Source of the DNA: Desulfobulbaceae bacterium UBA2273
GTDB taxonomy: Bacteria; Desulfobacterota; Desulfobulbia; Desulfobulbales; Desulfurivibrionaceae
DNA length: 64,000 nt
NCBI GenBank assembly: GCA_002347095.1
Contig: DDWZ01000022.1
Location: 78,578-142,577, forward strand
Reading direction: 5' to 3'
Shown: one piece after another, positions 26,837-34,980 of the stretch
Numbering within the stretch: the first letter of the stretch is position 1
Layout: each line of letters opens with the position of its first letter
Notes under the pieces: generated by a model
What the model saw: the letters and a program-made list of their open reading frames with translations, nothing else
Told to the model about the DNA's origin: nothing
The model's database searches: none
Program-made: the position numbers and the translations under genes

Positions 26837-28366
26837 GTGGGAGATCAAATCCTAACCACGGTGGATTGGGCCAGGGCGCAATTCGCCCTGACCGCCATGT
26901 ATCATTGGATTTTTGTACCGTTGACCCTGGGGTTGTCCTTTCTCCTCGCCTTTTTTGAGTCCATCTACGTCAAAACCGGCAACGAGGAATGGAAAAAACT
27001 GACCAAATTCTGGATGACCCTTTTCGGCATCAACTTCGCCATCGGGGTGGCCACCGGCATCATCCTGGAATTCGAGTTCGGCACCAATTGGTCCAACTAC
27101 TCCTGGATGGTGGGCGACATTTTCGGCGCGCCCCTGGCCATCGAGGGCATCTTCGCCTTCTTCATCGAGGCCACCTTCTTTGCCGTGATGTTCTTCGGCT
27201 GGCAGCGGGTCTCCAAGGGATTCCATCTCTTTTCCACCTGGATGGTGGCCGTGGGCTCAAACCTCTCGGCGGTCTGGATTCTCGTGGCCAATGGCTGGAT
27301 GCAGTTTCCCGTCGGCATGGCCTTCAATCCCGACACAGCCCGTTTTGAGATGCAGAATTTCTGGGAGGTCGCCCTCTCTCCGGTGGCGGTGCACAAATTT
27401 ACCCACACCACCAGCTCCGCTTTTCTGCTCGCCTCCCTCTTTGTCGTGGGCATCTCCGCCCTCTTCCTCATGCAGGAGCGGCATCAGAAAATGGCCAAGC
27501 GCAGCATGGTGGTCGCCGCGGTCTTCGGTTTTGTCGCCTCCCTCTTCGTCGGCCTCACCGGCGATGAAGCGGCTTTCAGCGTGGCCCAGAGGCAACCCAT
27601 GAAACTGGCCGCCATGGAAGGGCTGTACGTGGGGCAGGAAAAGGCCCCCATCGTCGCCATGGGTATCATCAACGCCAGCAAAAAACCGGGCGACGACCTG
27701 CCCGCCTTCTATCAGGAAGTGAAGATCCCCGGCCTGCTTTCGCTCCTGGCCAACCGTGATCCCAACAGCTTTGTCCCTGGCATCAACGATCTGGTTTTCG
27801 GCAATGCCGAACGTAATATTATCGGCGCCGAACAGCGGATGGTCACCGGCAAGATCGCCCTGGCCGAGCTGGCGCGATACAAGTATGCCAAGGATACAGG
27901 GAATGAGGCGGAAGCCGCAGCAGCCCTGGCCATTTTTGACCAGCACAAGGGCGATCTCGGCTACGGCTACCTGACCAGCCCGGTCGAGGCCGCGCCGCCG
28001 GTGGCCACAACCTTCTACAGCTTCCACATCATGGTGGTGCTGGGCACCCTCTTCCCGGTGATCTTCCTGCTGGTGCTCTACTTCGCCTACAAGGGCACCC
28101 TGGAATACCAGCGCTGGCTCAACCTGCTCTGTTTCTTTTCCATCTTCCTGGGCTATGTGGCGCAGCAGGCCGGCTGGATCGTGGCCGAGGTAGGGAGGCA
28201 GCCCTGGGCCATCCAGGGCCTTCTGCCGGTAGGCGTGGCCGTCACCAATATTGCCGCAAGCAACGTGCAGACCACCTTCTTCATCTTCCTGACCCTGTTC
28301 ACCGCGCTGCTGCTGGCGGAGATTCGCATTATGATGAAGCAAATCAAGATCGGACCGGAGGCATAA
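26837..28366 (+). CDS. cydA: Cytochrome bd oxidase subunit I
   Basis: A 509-residue membrane protein with about nine helices. The haem-ligand region ALTAMYHWIFVPLT is near the N-terminus, the quinol-side motif VAEVGRQPW is present, and the Q-loop is of ordinary length. It oxidises quinol and reduces oxygen to water with high affinity, the common oxygen-scavenging oxidase of anaerobes. GTG start at 26837 preceded by AGAAGGAGG. Followed by cydB after 4 bp. Confidence 0.97.
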   Translation: MGDQILTTVDWARAQFALTAMYHWIFVPLTLGLSFLLAFFESIYVKTGNEEWKKLTKFWMTLFGINFAIGVATGIILEFEFGTNWSNYSWMVGDIFGAPLAIEGIFAFFIEATFFAVMFFGWQRVSKGFHLFSTWMVAVGSNLSAVWILVANGWMQFPVGMAFNPDTARFEMQNFWEVALSPVAVHKFTHTTSSAFLLASLFVVGISALFLMQERHQKMAKRSMVVAAVFGFVASLFVGLTGDEAAFSVAQRQPMKLAAMEGLYVGQEKAPIVAMGIINASKKPGDDLPAFYQEVKIPGLLSLLANRDPNSFVPGINDLVFGNAERNIIGAEQRMVTGKIALAELARYKYAKDTGNEAEAAAALAIFDQHKGDLGYGYLTSPVEAAPPVATTFYSFHIMVVLGTLFPVIFLLVLYFAYKGTLEYQRWLNLLCFFSIFLGYVAQQAGWIVAEVGRQPWAIQGLLPVGVAVTNIAASNVQTTFFIFLTLFTALLLAEIRIMMKQIKIGPEA

Positions 28367-28370
28367 AACA

Positions 28371-29507
28371 ATGATAGGAACCCTGGATCACTCAACTCTG
28401 CAGCAACTCTGGTGGCTGATCGCCTCCGTGGTGGGGTCGCTCTTTCTCTTCCTGACCTTTGTGCAGGGCGGACAGACCCTGATCTTTACCCTGGCCTCCA
28501 CCGAAGAGGAGAAAACGCTCATCATCAACGCCATGGGCCGCAAGTGGGAACTGACCTTCACCACCCTGGTCCTCTTCGGCGGCGCCCTGTTCGCGGCTTT
28601 TCCGCTCTTTTACGCCACCAGCTTCGGCGGGGCCTACTGGGTGTGGATGCTCATTCTCTTCACCTTTATCCTCCAGGCGGTGAGCTACGAATACCGCAAG
28701 AAACCCGACAACGTTCTCGGGGCGCGCACCTATGAGATCTTCATGGCCATCAACGGCAGTGTCGGCCTCCTTTTGATCGGCGCGGCGGTGGGCACCTTTT
28801 TCACTGGTTCCCGTTTCAGCCTCAACCTTTACAACTCCGTGACCTGGGGCACCCCCTATCGCGGACTGGAAGCGGCGCTCAACCCGTTCAACCTGGCCTT
28901 CGGCCTGTTCCTGGTGTTCCTGGCCCGGATCTTGGGCGCCATGTACATCGTCAGCCACGTCGACCATGCCCCCCTGGTTAAACGCGCCCGCAAGGCAACC
29001 TGGATCAACCTGCTCTGGGCCCTGCCTTTTTTGCTCACCATCCTGATCAGCTTTGTCACCATGGACGGGTTTGCGGTGAACCCTGAAACAGGCACGGTGT
29101 TCATGGAGAAGGGCAAATATTTGAACAATCTGCTGGCCATGCCCGTGGTGCTGGTCCTGCTTCTGGCGGGGTTGGGTTCGGTGATCTACGGCGTGGCCGC
29201 CACCGGCTTTCTCAACAAGAACAGCGGCATCTGGTTCGGCGGCATCGGCACCGTTCTGGTTGGGCTGGCGATCTTTTCCCTGGCCGGGTACAACAACACC
29301 GCCTTTTATCCGTCGTTAAGCGACCTGCAGTCGAGCCTTACCATTTATAACGCCTCCAGCAGCAAATACACCCTCACGACCATGAGCTATGTGGCCCTGG
29401 CGGTGCCTTTTGTCCTGGCCTATATTGCCTATGTCTGGAAGCTGATGAATGCGAAACAACTGACCCTGGCCGAGCTGAACGGTGAAGACGCCAAGGAAAT
29501 GTATTAA
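28371..29507 (+). CDS. cydB: Cytochrome bd oxidase subunit II
   Basis: A 378-residue integral membrane protein with about eight helices, the CydA partner. Recognisable stretches are WWLIASVVGSLFLFLTFVQG at the start and YEYRKKPDN, GSRFSLN and PFLLTILISF further on. It forms the CydAB core with the gene 4 bp upstream. A 30-codon CydX-like gene follows 107 bp later and the unit ends at the terminator at 29926. Confidence 0.97.
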   Translation: MIGTLDHSTLQQLWWLIASVVGSLFLFLTFVQGGQTLIFTLASTEEEKTLIINAMGRKWELTFTTLVLFGGALFAAFPLFYATSFGGAYWVWMLILFTFILQAVSYEYRKKPDNVLGARTYEIFMAINGSVGLLLIGAAVGTFFTGSRFSLNLYNSVTWGTPYRGLEAALNPFNLAFGLFLVFLARILGAMYIVSHVDHAPLVKRARKATWINLLWALPFLLTILISFVTMDGFAVNPETGTVFMEKGKYLNNLLAMPVVLVLLLAGLGSVIYGVAATGFLNKNSGIWFGGIGTVLVGLAIFSLAGYNNTAFYPSLSDLQSSLTIYNASSSKYTLTTMSYVALAVPFVLAYIAYVWKLMNAKQLTLAELNGEDAKEMY

Positions 29508-29614
29508 CATAACTATCCGGCAGCGCACCTCTGCTGAACAGTTACAGGTTGATGCGCCAGCCTGTTTTTCGACTTGGCTGGTTCGCTACTAATGTAAAAA
29601 GAAAGGAACACACC

Positions 29615-29707
29615 ATGAATACCATTCTGCTTGTCGGCTGGCTGCTGGTGCTGGTTGTCTCGTACCAAGGCGCCATCGTTGTGCTCAAAAAAACCGATCT
29701 GCTGTAA
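29615..29707 (+). CDS. CydX-like small subunit (30 residues)
   Basis: ATG at 29615 after AAAGGAAC opens a 30-codon gene ending TAA at 29707. The protein is one membrane helix (MNTILLVGWLLVLVVSY) with a short lysine-containing tail (LKKTDLL). Size, single helix and position right after cydB fit CydX/CydH-type small subunits that stabilise the oxidase. It is too short for most gene callers. Assignment is by context and topology, as sequence identity in this group is low. Confidence 0.7.
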   Translation: MNTILLVGWLLVLVVSYQGAIVVLKKTDLL

Positions 29708-29730
29708 GCTGCAGCGATCCAAGCCAGATG

Positions 29731-29918
29731 GTACCTTGCAACTTTTTAATCGACCTCACATTAATTCCCTCCCCCCTTACGGGGGAGGGTTAGGGAGAGG
29801 GGGAAGTTGCCATTACCTCAGCAGGTTGTAGCTACCCCCACCCCCAACCCCTCCCGCAGGTAAGCGTAGACTCCGAGGGGAGGGGAGTTTTTCAGAAAAA
29901 TTAAGAGTTACACGGTAC
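29731..29918 (+). repeat. Interspersed 188-bp repeat, copy A
   Basis: A non-coding element with inverted ends (GTACCTTGCAACT at the left, complementary to AGTTACACGGTAC at the right) and G/C-run-rich internal palindromes. A copy about 90% identical by eye lies at 36139-36326. It sits between the CydX-like gene and the cyd terminator. No open frame inside. It resembles a MITE. Confidence 0.85.
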
Positions 29919-29925
29919 TAGTCCA

Positions 29926-29961
29926 AACCGGCGCGGGAAATCTCCCGCGCCGGTTTTTTTT
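29926..29961 (+). terminator. Intrinsic terminator of the cyd unit
   Basis: A perfect 13-bp GC-rich stem (29926-29938 with 29943-29955) with an AATC loop, followed by T residues to 29961. It ends the Rrf2-DUF4492-cydABX transcript after the inserted repeat. Confidence 0.92.
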
Positions 29962-29994
29962 CAGAAGGCCCCCCACGCTCAGATCCCACCAGCC

Positions 29995-30046
29995 GTATTG
30001 TTTGAAAAACAAACATCTTGACTATCAAACAATACATTTGTATCCT
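29995..30046 (+). promoter_or_regulatory. MarR-type operator and promoter of the cation exporter operon
   Basis: An 11-bp perfect inverted repeat, GTATTGTTTGA (29995-30005) with TCAAACAATAC (30025-30035), flanks and overlaps the -35 TTGACT (30018-30023); 17 bases later comes TATCCT (30041-30046). Binding of a dimeric repressor here would occlude polymerase. The MarR regulator encoded at the end of the operon is the obvious candidate. Confidence 0.78.
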
Positions 30047-30114
30047 CCCCTCTCTTGCGCTTTACCTTGCCGCCGCCACGGCGCGAAACAACCTTTTTTC
30101 ACAGAGAGGCCCCA

Positions 30115-31056
30115 ATGCATACCCAGTCCCTTGACACCTGGCAGCACCCCCATGATTTCGCCGTGATTCAGGAGCACGGCGAAAAACGAACCGGACAGGT
30201 GCTGGTCATCACCGCCATCACCATGCTCTTCGAGATCGGAGCCGGCATGGCCTTTGGTTCCATGGCCTTGCTCGCCGATGGCTGGCATATGGGCACCCAT
30301 GTTGCCGCCTTCCTGATCACGATCTTCGCCTACCGTTTTGCCAAGAAACACGCAAACAACACGGCCTTTGCCTTTGGCACCGGCAAGGTCGGCGTCTTGG
30401 GCGGCTTTGCCAGCGCCATCGCCCTGATCGTCGTGGCCCTGATCATGCTCATCGAGTCGGGTCAGCGCATCCTGGCCCCGCAGCCGATCCATTTCAACGA
30501 GGCCATCGGCGTTGCCGCCTTGGGGCTGCTGGTCAATATTGCCTGCGCCTTTCTGCTGCAAGACCACCATGACCACGACCATGGTCACGGCGAGGACGAC
30601 CATCATCATCACCATGACCACAACCTCAAGGCGGCGTACCTGCACGTTATGGCCGACGCCCTGACCTCGGTTCTTGCCATTGGCGCCCTGATTTCGGGCA
30701 AATACTTCGGCTGGCATTGGCTTGATCCCCTGATGGGCATCGTCGGCGCGCTGGTTATCTCCCGCTGGGCCTATAGCCTGGTGCGGGAAACCGGCGGGAT
30801 ACTTCTGGACGGCAGCATCAACGCCGCAACGCTTGGGGCCATAAAAGAAAAAATCGAGGGCGCGTTGGACAACCGGATTGCGGACATGCACATCTGGAAA
30901 GTCGGCCCGGCCCATTACGCGGCCATCCTCTCCATTGTCACCCATTATCCGCAGAAGATTGACTACTACAAGGAACTGCTGCGCGATTTCCCCAATCTTG
31001 CCCACCTCACCGTGGAGATTCACACCTGCGAGGGCGAGACATGCGTGCCCCGATGA
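30115..31056 (+). CDS. CDF-family metal cation exporter, DmeF-like
   Basis: A 313-residue cation diffusion facilitator. Six membrane helices are predicted. Transport-site motifs MALLADGWHMGTH and HVMADALTSV provide the Asp/His ligands. A cytoplasmic histidine-rich loop lies between helices (HDHDHGHG and HHHHHDHN, near residues 146-165), and a C-terminal metal-binding domain follows. DmeF members export Co2+, Ni2+ or Zn2+. ATG 30115 has an AGAGAGG site. Its stop overlaps the MarR start (ATGA), so exporter and regulator are co-made. Confidence 0.92.
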   Translation: MHTQSLDTWQHPHDFAVIQEHGEKRTGQVLVITAITMLFEIGAGMAFGSMALLADGWHMGTHVAAFLITIFAYRFAKKHANNTAFAFGTGKVGVLGGFASAIALIVVALIMLIESGQRILAPQPIHFNEAIGVAALGLLVNIACAFLLQDHHDHDHGHGEDDHHHHHDHNLKAAYLHVMADALTSVLAIGALISGKYFGWHWLDPLMGIVGALVISRWAYSLVRETGGILLDGSINAATLGAIKEKIEGALDNRIADMHIWKVGPAHYAAILSIVTHYPQKIDYYKELLRDFPNLAHLTVEIHTCEGETCVPR

Positions 31057-31481
31057 GCGAGATTGCCAAGCTTTCCCATCAGCTCGTTGAACTGTACGAA
31101 AAGCTCTCCTCCTGGGAGCAGGACGTGGTGAAAAGCTCCGGCCTTTCCACCCCCCAGATGCACACCATCGAGATCGTCGGCCATGGGGCGCACGGAGGGG
31201 GTGCCCTGCGCATGAAGGAGCTGGCCAAGAAGATGGGCGTGACCACCGGCACCCTCACCGTGATGGTCGATCGGCTGGAGCAGCAGGGGTTATTGCAGAG
31301 AACCCCCCACGAGACGGACCGGCGCTCCTACCTGATCGCGCTGACCGAAAAGGGGCAGGACCTTTTTGCCGAACACCACCAGTTCCACCTGCGCCTCACC
31401 GAGGAGATCACCGCTACCCTGTCCGCAGAGGAACAGGCGCAATTGGGCGCCATTCTCGAAAAGATCATCGGCCAGATGTGA
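31053..31481 (+). CDS. MarR-family regulator
   Basis: A 142-residue winged-helix regulator. LRMKELAKKMGVTTGTLTVMV is the DNA-recognition helix-turn-helix region, followed by the wing with DRRSYLIALTEKG. The ATG at 31053 overlaps the exporter stop by 4 bp. It probably represses the operon through the 11-bp inverted repeat at 29995-30035, responding to metal or a related ligand. That link is inference. Confidence 0.9.
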   Translation: MSEIAKLSHQLVELYEKLSSWEQDVVKSSGLSTPQMHTIEIVGHGAHGGGALRMKELAKKMGVTTGTLTVMVDRLEQQGLLQRTPHETDRRSYLIALTEKGQDLFAEHHQFHLRLTEEITATLSAEEQAQLGAILEKIIGQM

Positions 31482-31537
31482 GAATCGTATTGGCCCGGCA
31501 TTAAATACGTCATGCTCGAATGTTTTCGTCGGGCATC

Positions 31538-31574
31538 CATCCCTCTGGATTCCCGCCTGCGCGGGAATGACGGT
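31538..31574 (+). repeat. REP-like palindromic element
   Basis: ATTCCCGC (31549-31556), CTGC, GCGGGAAT (31561-31568) is a perfect hairpin inside a stretch reading like the dispersed intergenic palindromes of many proteobacteria. It follows the MarR gene and may end that transcript. Nothing else is seen in 31482-31647. Confidence 0.6.
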
Positions 31575-31647
31575 TTATGTAGTTAACCACCGAAGCAATA
31601 ATCTCGCAGACCCCGGCATCTGCTGCTGTTGTCTCCCGCAATTCCGT

Positions 31648-31676
31648 TTGGCTATTGCCTGAATTAATGCTATATT
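31648..31676 (+). promoter_or_regulatory. Promoter of the toxin-antitoxin pair
   Basis: TTGGCT (31648-31653), 17 bases, TATATT (31671-31676), 43 bp before the antitoxin start. The sequence GCTAT around the -10 is inverted downstream as ATAGC (within 31692 region), a possible autoregulatory site. Confidence 0.55.
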
Positions 31677-31718
31677 AGACATCAAATAGCGCATCAATTT
31701 ATCAACGGAGGCACAGCA

Positions 31719-31964
31719 ATGGACACCATTTTTTCCAATATCACCGTCAGCGTGACCGAATTAAAGCGGAACTTCGCCGCTATTCTCAAGCAGGCTGATG
31801 ATTCTCCCGTGGCCATTCTGAACCACAACCGTCCAGAAGCATACCTGCTGCCGGCCGCTTATTACGAGCGGCTTATGACCTGCCTGGAAGACCTGGAAGA
31901 CGCCAGGCTGGTGAAGGAGCGAGGCAAAGGCCCCTTTGTCGAGGTGGGACTGGATGAGCTATAG
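31719..31964 (+). CDS. Phd/YefM-type antitoxin
   Basis: An 81-residue antitoxin. The N-terminal Phd/YefM DNA-binding domain reads ITVSVTELKRNFAAILKQ and AILNHNRPEAYLLPA; the C-terminal tail, acidic and flexible, would wrap the toxin. Its last codons overlap the RelE gene by 11 bp. Together they form a type II toxin-antitoxin module, probably autoregulated from the promoter at 31648. Confidence 0.92.
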   Translation: MDTIFSNITVSVTELKRNFAAILKQADDSPVAILNHNRPEAYLLPAAYYERLMTCLEDLEDARLVKERGKGPFVEVGLDEL

Positions 31965-32238
31965 GCTGCGCTTTCACGAATTGGCCCTGGCTGAATGGCG
32001 GAGGCTGGATGCCGGCCTCCGCGAACAGTTCAAAAAGAAGCTGGCCGAACGCCTGGAACACCCGAGGATTCCGTCCGCCGCCCTTTCCGGGATGCCGGAC
32101 TGCTACAAGATCAAGTTGCGAAGCGCCGGATATCGATTGATCTACCGGGTGGACGACACAGTGGTTTTCGTCACTGTCATCGCCGTAGGCAGGCGCGACA
32201 AACAGAAGGTGTATGAGGTGGCTCAATCACGCCCGTGA
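31954..32238 (+). CDS. RelE/ParE-family toxin
   Basis: A 94-residue toxin of the RelE superfamily. The fold is visible as YRLRFHELALAEWRRLD, a helix pair, then YKIKLRSAGYRLIYRVDD and the terminal strand FVTVIAVGRRDK with basic residues that act in RelE-type mRNA cleavage. The ATG at 31954 lies inside the antitoxin gene, giving translational coupling. Intact. Confidence 0.92.
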   Translation: MSYRLRFHELALAEWRRLDAGLREQFKKKLAERLEHPRIPSAALSGMPDCYKIKLRSAGYRLIYRVDDTVVFVTVIAVGRRDKQKVYEVAQSRP

Positions 32239-32475
32239 AGCGTTCGTTTTTGAATAACATTTGGTTGCAATAGAAAAATAGATAACACCGTCCCACCATG
32301 GGTTCTGTTGCGGGAGGTGCTTGATCTGGTGTGAAAAATGGTGCGGGGGGGGTTCTATACTTTCTTGACAAGAAATAGATATTGTGTCTTCGTATATTGC
32401 TGAAACATCATCAACTGGTATGAAACTGGCAAATGCAGGATGCAGACCGGATTTGCCAAATGCAGGAGAGGCTTT

Positions 32476-33528
32476 ATGCTGCAAACAATGCAAGTGAAAC
32501 ATTTTACGGTGTTTGATGACGAACGATTTCAATTCGCTCCCGGGATCAACGTCATCATTGGTGAAAACGGTACCGGAAAAAGTCAGCTCATGAAACTTGG
32601 ATACGCCCTTTCCGTTGTTAGCCACGCCCAAAAACAGGCTCAACGCAAAGGCAAAGAAGAATGGCAAAGGGCAATCGCAGACAAGCTCATAGTAGTTTGC
32701 CAACCTGAATCACTTGGACGCCTTGTTTCTCGTAAGCAAGGGCGGAATCGTTGTGAGATAGGCGTCAAATTTACTAAAGACAATGCCGATTTTAAGTTCT
32801 CTTTCGCAACTAATAGCAAGACAGAAGTGCGACTTAGCTCTACCCCATCTGAACATATTGAAGCCCCCCCAGTTTTTTTCCCTACTCGGGAAATGCTCTC
32901 TATTTTTCCAGGTTTTGCAGCAATATATCGTAACCGAGAGCTTGAGTTTGATGAAACTTATTACGATCTTGCGCTGGCTTTGGAGGCCCGCCCCTTGAAG
33001 GGCAAAAGAACAGGTCACGCTTCATCGCTTATAGATGAACTGGAAAAACTGATGAAGGGGCGGGTAGGACTTGAAAATGGCCACTTTTATCTCTACCCCT
33101 TTGAGGAAGGCAAGGGACGAATTGAAATGCCGCTAGTCGCGGAGGGCATCCGGAAGATTGCCATGATGACCTATCTGCTGATCAATGGCGGTTTGAAAGA
33201 TCGCGGAACCCTGTTTTGGGATGAACCAGAAACCAATCTCAACCCTCGATTGATGCAGAGTCTTGCCGGGGCGTTGGTTGCCATGGCCCATAATGGGGTC
33301 CAAATTGTTCTGGCAACCCATAGCCTCTTTTTGTTGCGTGAGTTAGATATTGCCTTGACGGAAAAAAAATATCAGAAAGTGCATCGGCAATATATTGCGC
33401 TTGCCCTTGAAAATGATGATGTTCGCGTTAGCCAATCCGATTCGTTGGACGATGTAAACCCGATAGCCGTGCTTGATGCCGATCTGGAGCAATCGGATCG
33501 CTATCTTGATCTGTCGGGAGATAACTGA
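32476..33528 (+). CDS. ABC-type AAA ATPase (AAA_15/21-like), candidate defence ATPase
   Basis: A 350-residue ATPase without a long coiled coil. Walker A is GENGTGKS (near residues 30-37), Walker B with the catalytic glutamate is LFWDEPETNLNP, an ABC-type signature region precedes it (LVAEGIRKIAMM), and the switch histidine is in LATHSLFLL. Such compact ATPases drive OLD-, Septu- and PARIS-type defence systems. ATG 32476 has AGGAGAGG upstream; an in-frame ATG 12 codons earlier lacks one. The stop shares a base with the start of the nuclease-like gene. DNA around it is less GC-rich than the flanks, suggesting transfer. Confidence 0.85.
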   Translation: MLQTMQVKHFTVFDDERFQFAPGINVIIGENGTGKSQLMKLGYALSVVSHAQKQAQRKGKEEWQRAIADKLIVVCQPESLGRLVSRKQGRNRCEIGVKFTKDNADFKFSFATNSKTEVRLSSTPSEHIEAPPVFFPTREMLSIFPGFAAIYRNRELEFDETYYDLALALEARPLKGKRTGHASSLIDELEKLMKGRVGLENGHFYLYPFEEGKGRIEMPLVAEGIRKIAMMTYLLINGGLKDRGTLFWDEPETNLNPRLMQSLAGALVAMAHNGVQIVLATHSLFLLRELDIALTEKKYQKVHRQYIALALENDDVRVSQSDSLDDVNPIAVLDADLEQSDRYLDLSGDN

Positions 33529-34037
33529 TGACCGCTATTACTGAAGGCAAGTTCACTTTCTCCTTCCCTCCAGGATGGCATGTCAGGAAATATGACGACA
33601 CCACATTTTATCGGAAACATTTTCAATCATTTGCCGGTGGCTCCGAGGCGGTCGATTTTCTCGCATTCAATGCAAGCGAGAAGGAGTGTTGGCTGATCGA
33701 ATCGAAAGATTACCGGCACCATCCAAGAATAAAAGCGAAGGATCTTTTTGAAGAAATTGCCATGAAAGTGCGAGCAACGCTTGCCGGACTATGTAGTATG
33801 CGGGCCAACGCTGGCGATGACGAGCGAAAATTTGCAACAGAGGCGCTAAAAAAAGTCAAGTATCGGGTCGTTTTCCATCTTGAGCAGCCAACACACCCTT
33901 CGCGCTTGCGGCCCCAGATTTATGACCCAAAGTCGTTACGCGACAAATTACGACAAATAATGCGGCCAGTTGACCCTCATGCGTTAGCCGGAAACAATAA
34001 AATCTTGAATGGCAAGGCGGCATGGACGATCACTTGA
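33528..34037 (+). CDS. Putative PD-(D/E)XK nuclease paired with the ATPase
   Basis: A 169-residue protein of no family I can name. Residues about 40-65 read AVDFLAF, then CWLIESKDYR: an aspartate, then E-x-K on the next strand, the arrangement of PD-(D/E)XK nuclease cores. A helix with conserved glutamate follows (DLFEEIAMKVRATL), and a later strand-turn FHLEQP. It starts on the last base of the ATPase gene (TGATG), implying tight coupling and probably one complex. Nuclease assignment rests on motif pattern only. Confidence 0.65.
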   Translation: MTAITEGKFTFSFPPGWHVRKYDDTTFYRKHFQSFAGGSEAVDFLAFNASEKECWLIESKDYRHHPRIKAKDLFEEIAMKVRATLAGLCSMRANAGDDERKFATEALKKVKYRVVFHLEQPTHPSRLRPQIYDPKSLRDKLRQIMRPVDPHALAGNNKILNGKAAWTIT

Positions 34038-34278
34038 AAGGGCGAAAACTGGAACAGACCACGTTTATCGATATCGGGACAGACCACGTTTTATGAAAAC
34101 CATGGACGCGTACAGCATCAAATAAAAATCGCCGAAGAACCCCGAATCGTGCCGCCAGGGCCTTGGTCTGCCGGGCATTGATCTCGCGTTTGCCGACCAG
34201 TATCTCGCTCACCACGGATTGTCCGCCGATCTCTGCGAAAAGATCGGACTGCTTGAGTCCGCGGAGTCTCGGGGTCAC
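34030..34278 (-). pseudogene. Broken Xre/HigA-type antitoxin fragment
   Basis: On the minus strand the first 55 codons from 34278 read like the C-terminal half of a HigA-type helix-turn-helix antitoxin: LKQSDLFAEIGGQSVVSEIL, then GKREINARQTKALAARFGV. The N-terminal half is missing, replaced by tandem repeats, and the tail beyond about 34130 looks like random sequence. No HigB toxin is seen. Leftover of a decayed toxin-antitoxin locus. Confidence 0.65.
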
Positions 34279-34313
34279 AGGAGTCTCGGGGTCACAGGAG
34301 TCTCGGGGTCAGA
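34263..34313 (+). repeat. Three tandem 17-bp repeats
   Basis: GGAGTCTCGGGGTCACA occurs at 34263-34279 and 34280-34296, with a third copy differing at one base at 34297-34313. They interrupt the 5' side of the broken antitoxin. Nearby, ACAGACCACGTTT is also repeated twice (about 34054 and 34080). The non-coding stretch 34038-34351 contains only these and the antitoxin remnant. Confidence 0.85.
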
Positions 34314-34351
34314 TCTTGAAAAATAAGTTTTTTTGCACCATTCTGTCTCCC

Positions 34352-34969
34352 TCAACCCGCCTCCTCCCGACCATCGCGTCCAATCAGAAAAATGCCGTAA
34401 GTGGCCCGCAGGTTGGGGAGAAAGGTGACGATATTACCCGTTTCCTGCTGCCGGTGGGTGTTGATCGCCACCTCCTTGAGGATGGCGATCTCCTTTTCCC
34501 GTGCAAAGTTGCGGAAATCCCTCAGGGTGATCACCCGGATATTGGGGGTGTTGTACCATTCGTAGGGCAGCTCCTTGCTTTTCGGGGCATAGCCCGCGAA
34601 GAGGAGCTGTAGGCGGATGCGCCAGTAACTGAAATTGGGGAAGCTGACAATGACCTTTTTGCCGATGGCAAGCAGGGTATCGATGAGGACAACCGGTTCG
34701 TAAACCTGTTGCAGGGTCTGGCTGATGACGATGTAGTCGAAGCTGTCCGGCGGATAATCGGCGACCTCCAGGTTGAAATCCCCCTGGAGCACGGAAATCC
34801 CCTTGGCGATGCAGACCGCCACCTCGGCCTCATCCTTCTCGATGCCCGTGGCCTTGACCCTTTTCTGCTCCTTGAGGTACTGGAGCAGCTCCCCCTCCCC
34901 GCAACCGAGGTCGAGCACCCGCGAACCGGGCTCGATCCAGGAGGCGATGATCTGTAGATCAAAACGCAT
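34352..34969 (-). CDS. metW: MetW-like methyltransferase-fold protein
   Basis: A 205-residue class I methyltransferase-fold protein. SRVLDLGCGEGELL is the SAM-binding motif I, followed by GIEKDE and VLQGDF; VISQTLQQVYEP and the FPNFSYWRIR segment are typical of MetW. It is encoded 11 bp after metX, the standard metXW pair, where MetW is needed for full MetX activity. Start is ATG 34969. Confidence 0.93.
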   Translation of the reverse strand: MRFDLQIIASWIEPGSRVLDLGCGEGELLQYLKEQKRVKATGIEKDEAEVAVCIAKGISVLQGDFNLEVADYPPDSFDYIVISQTLQQVYEPVVLIDTLLAIGKKVIVSFPNFSYWRIRLQLLFAGYAPKSKELPYEWYNTPNIRVITLRDFRNFAREKEIAILKEVAINTHRQQETGNIVTFLPNLRATYGIFLIGRDGREEAG

Positions 34970-34980
34970 GGCTTTCCCCC

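Noticed and set aside
29615..29707. Treating the 30-codon gene after cydB as noise
   Set aside because: Kept as a feature because it has a ribosome site, one clean helix and the expected CydX position.
31482..34351. Whole accessory segment as a prophage or integron
   Set aside because: No integrase, structural gene, att-like repeat pair or transposase is present in it; xerD at 57815 is a chromosomal type.
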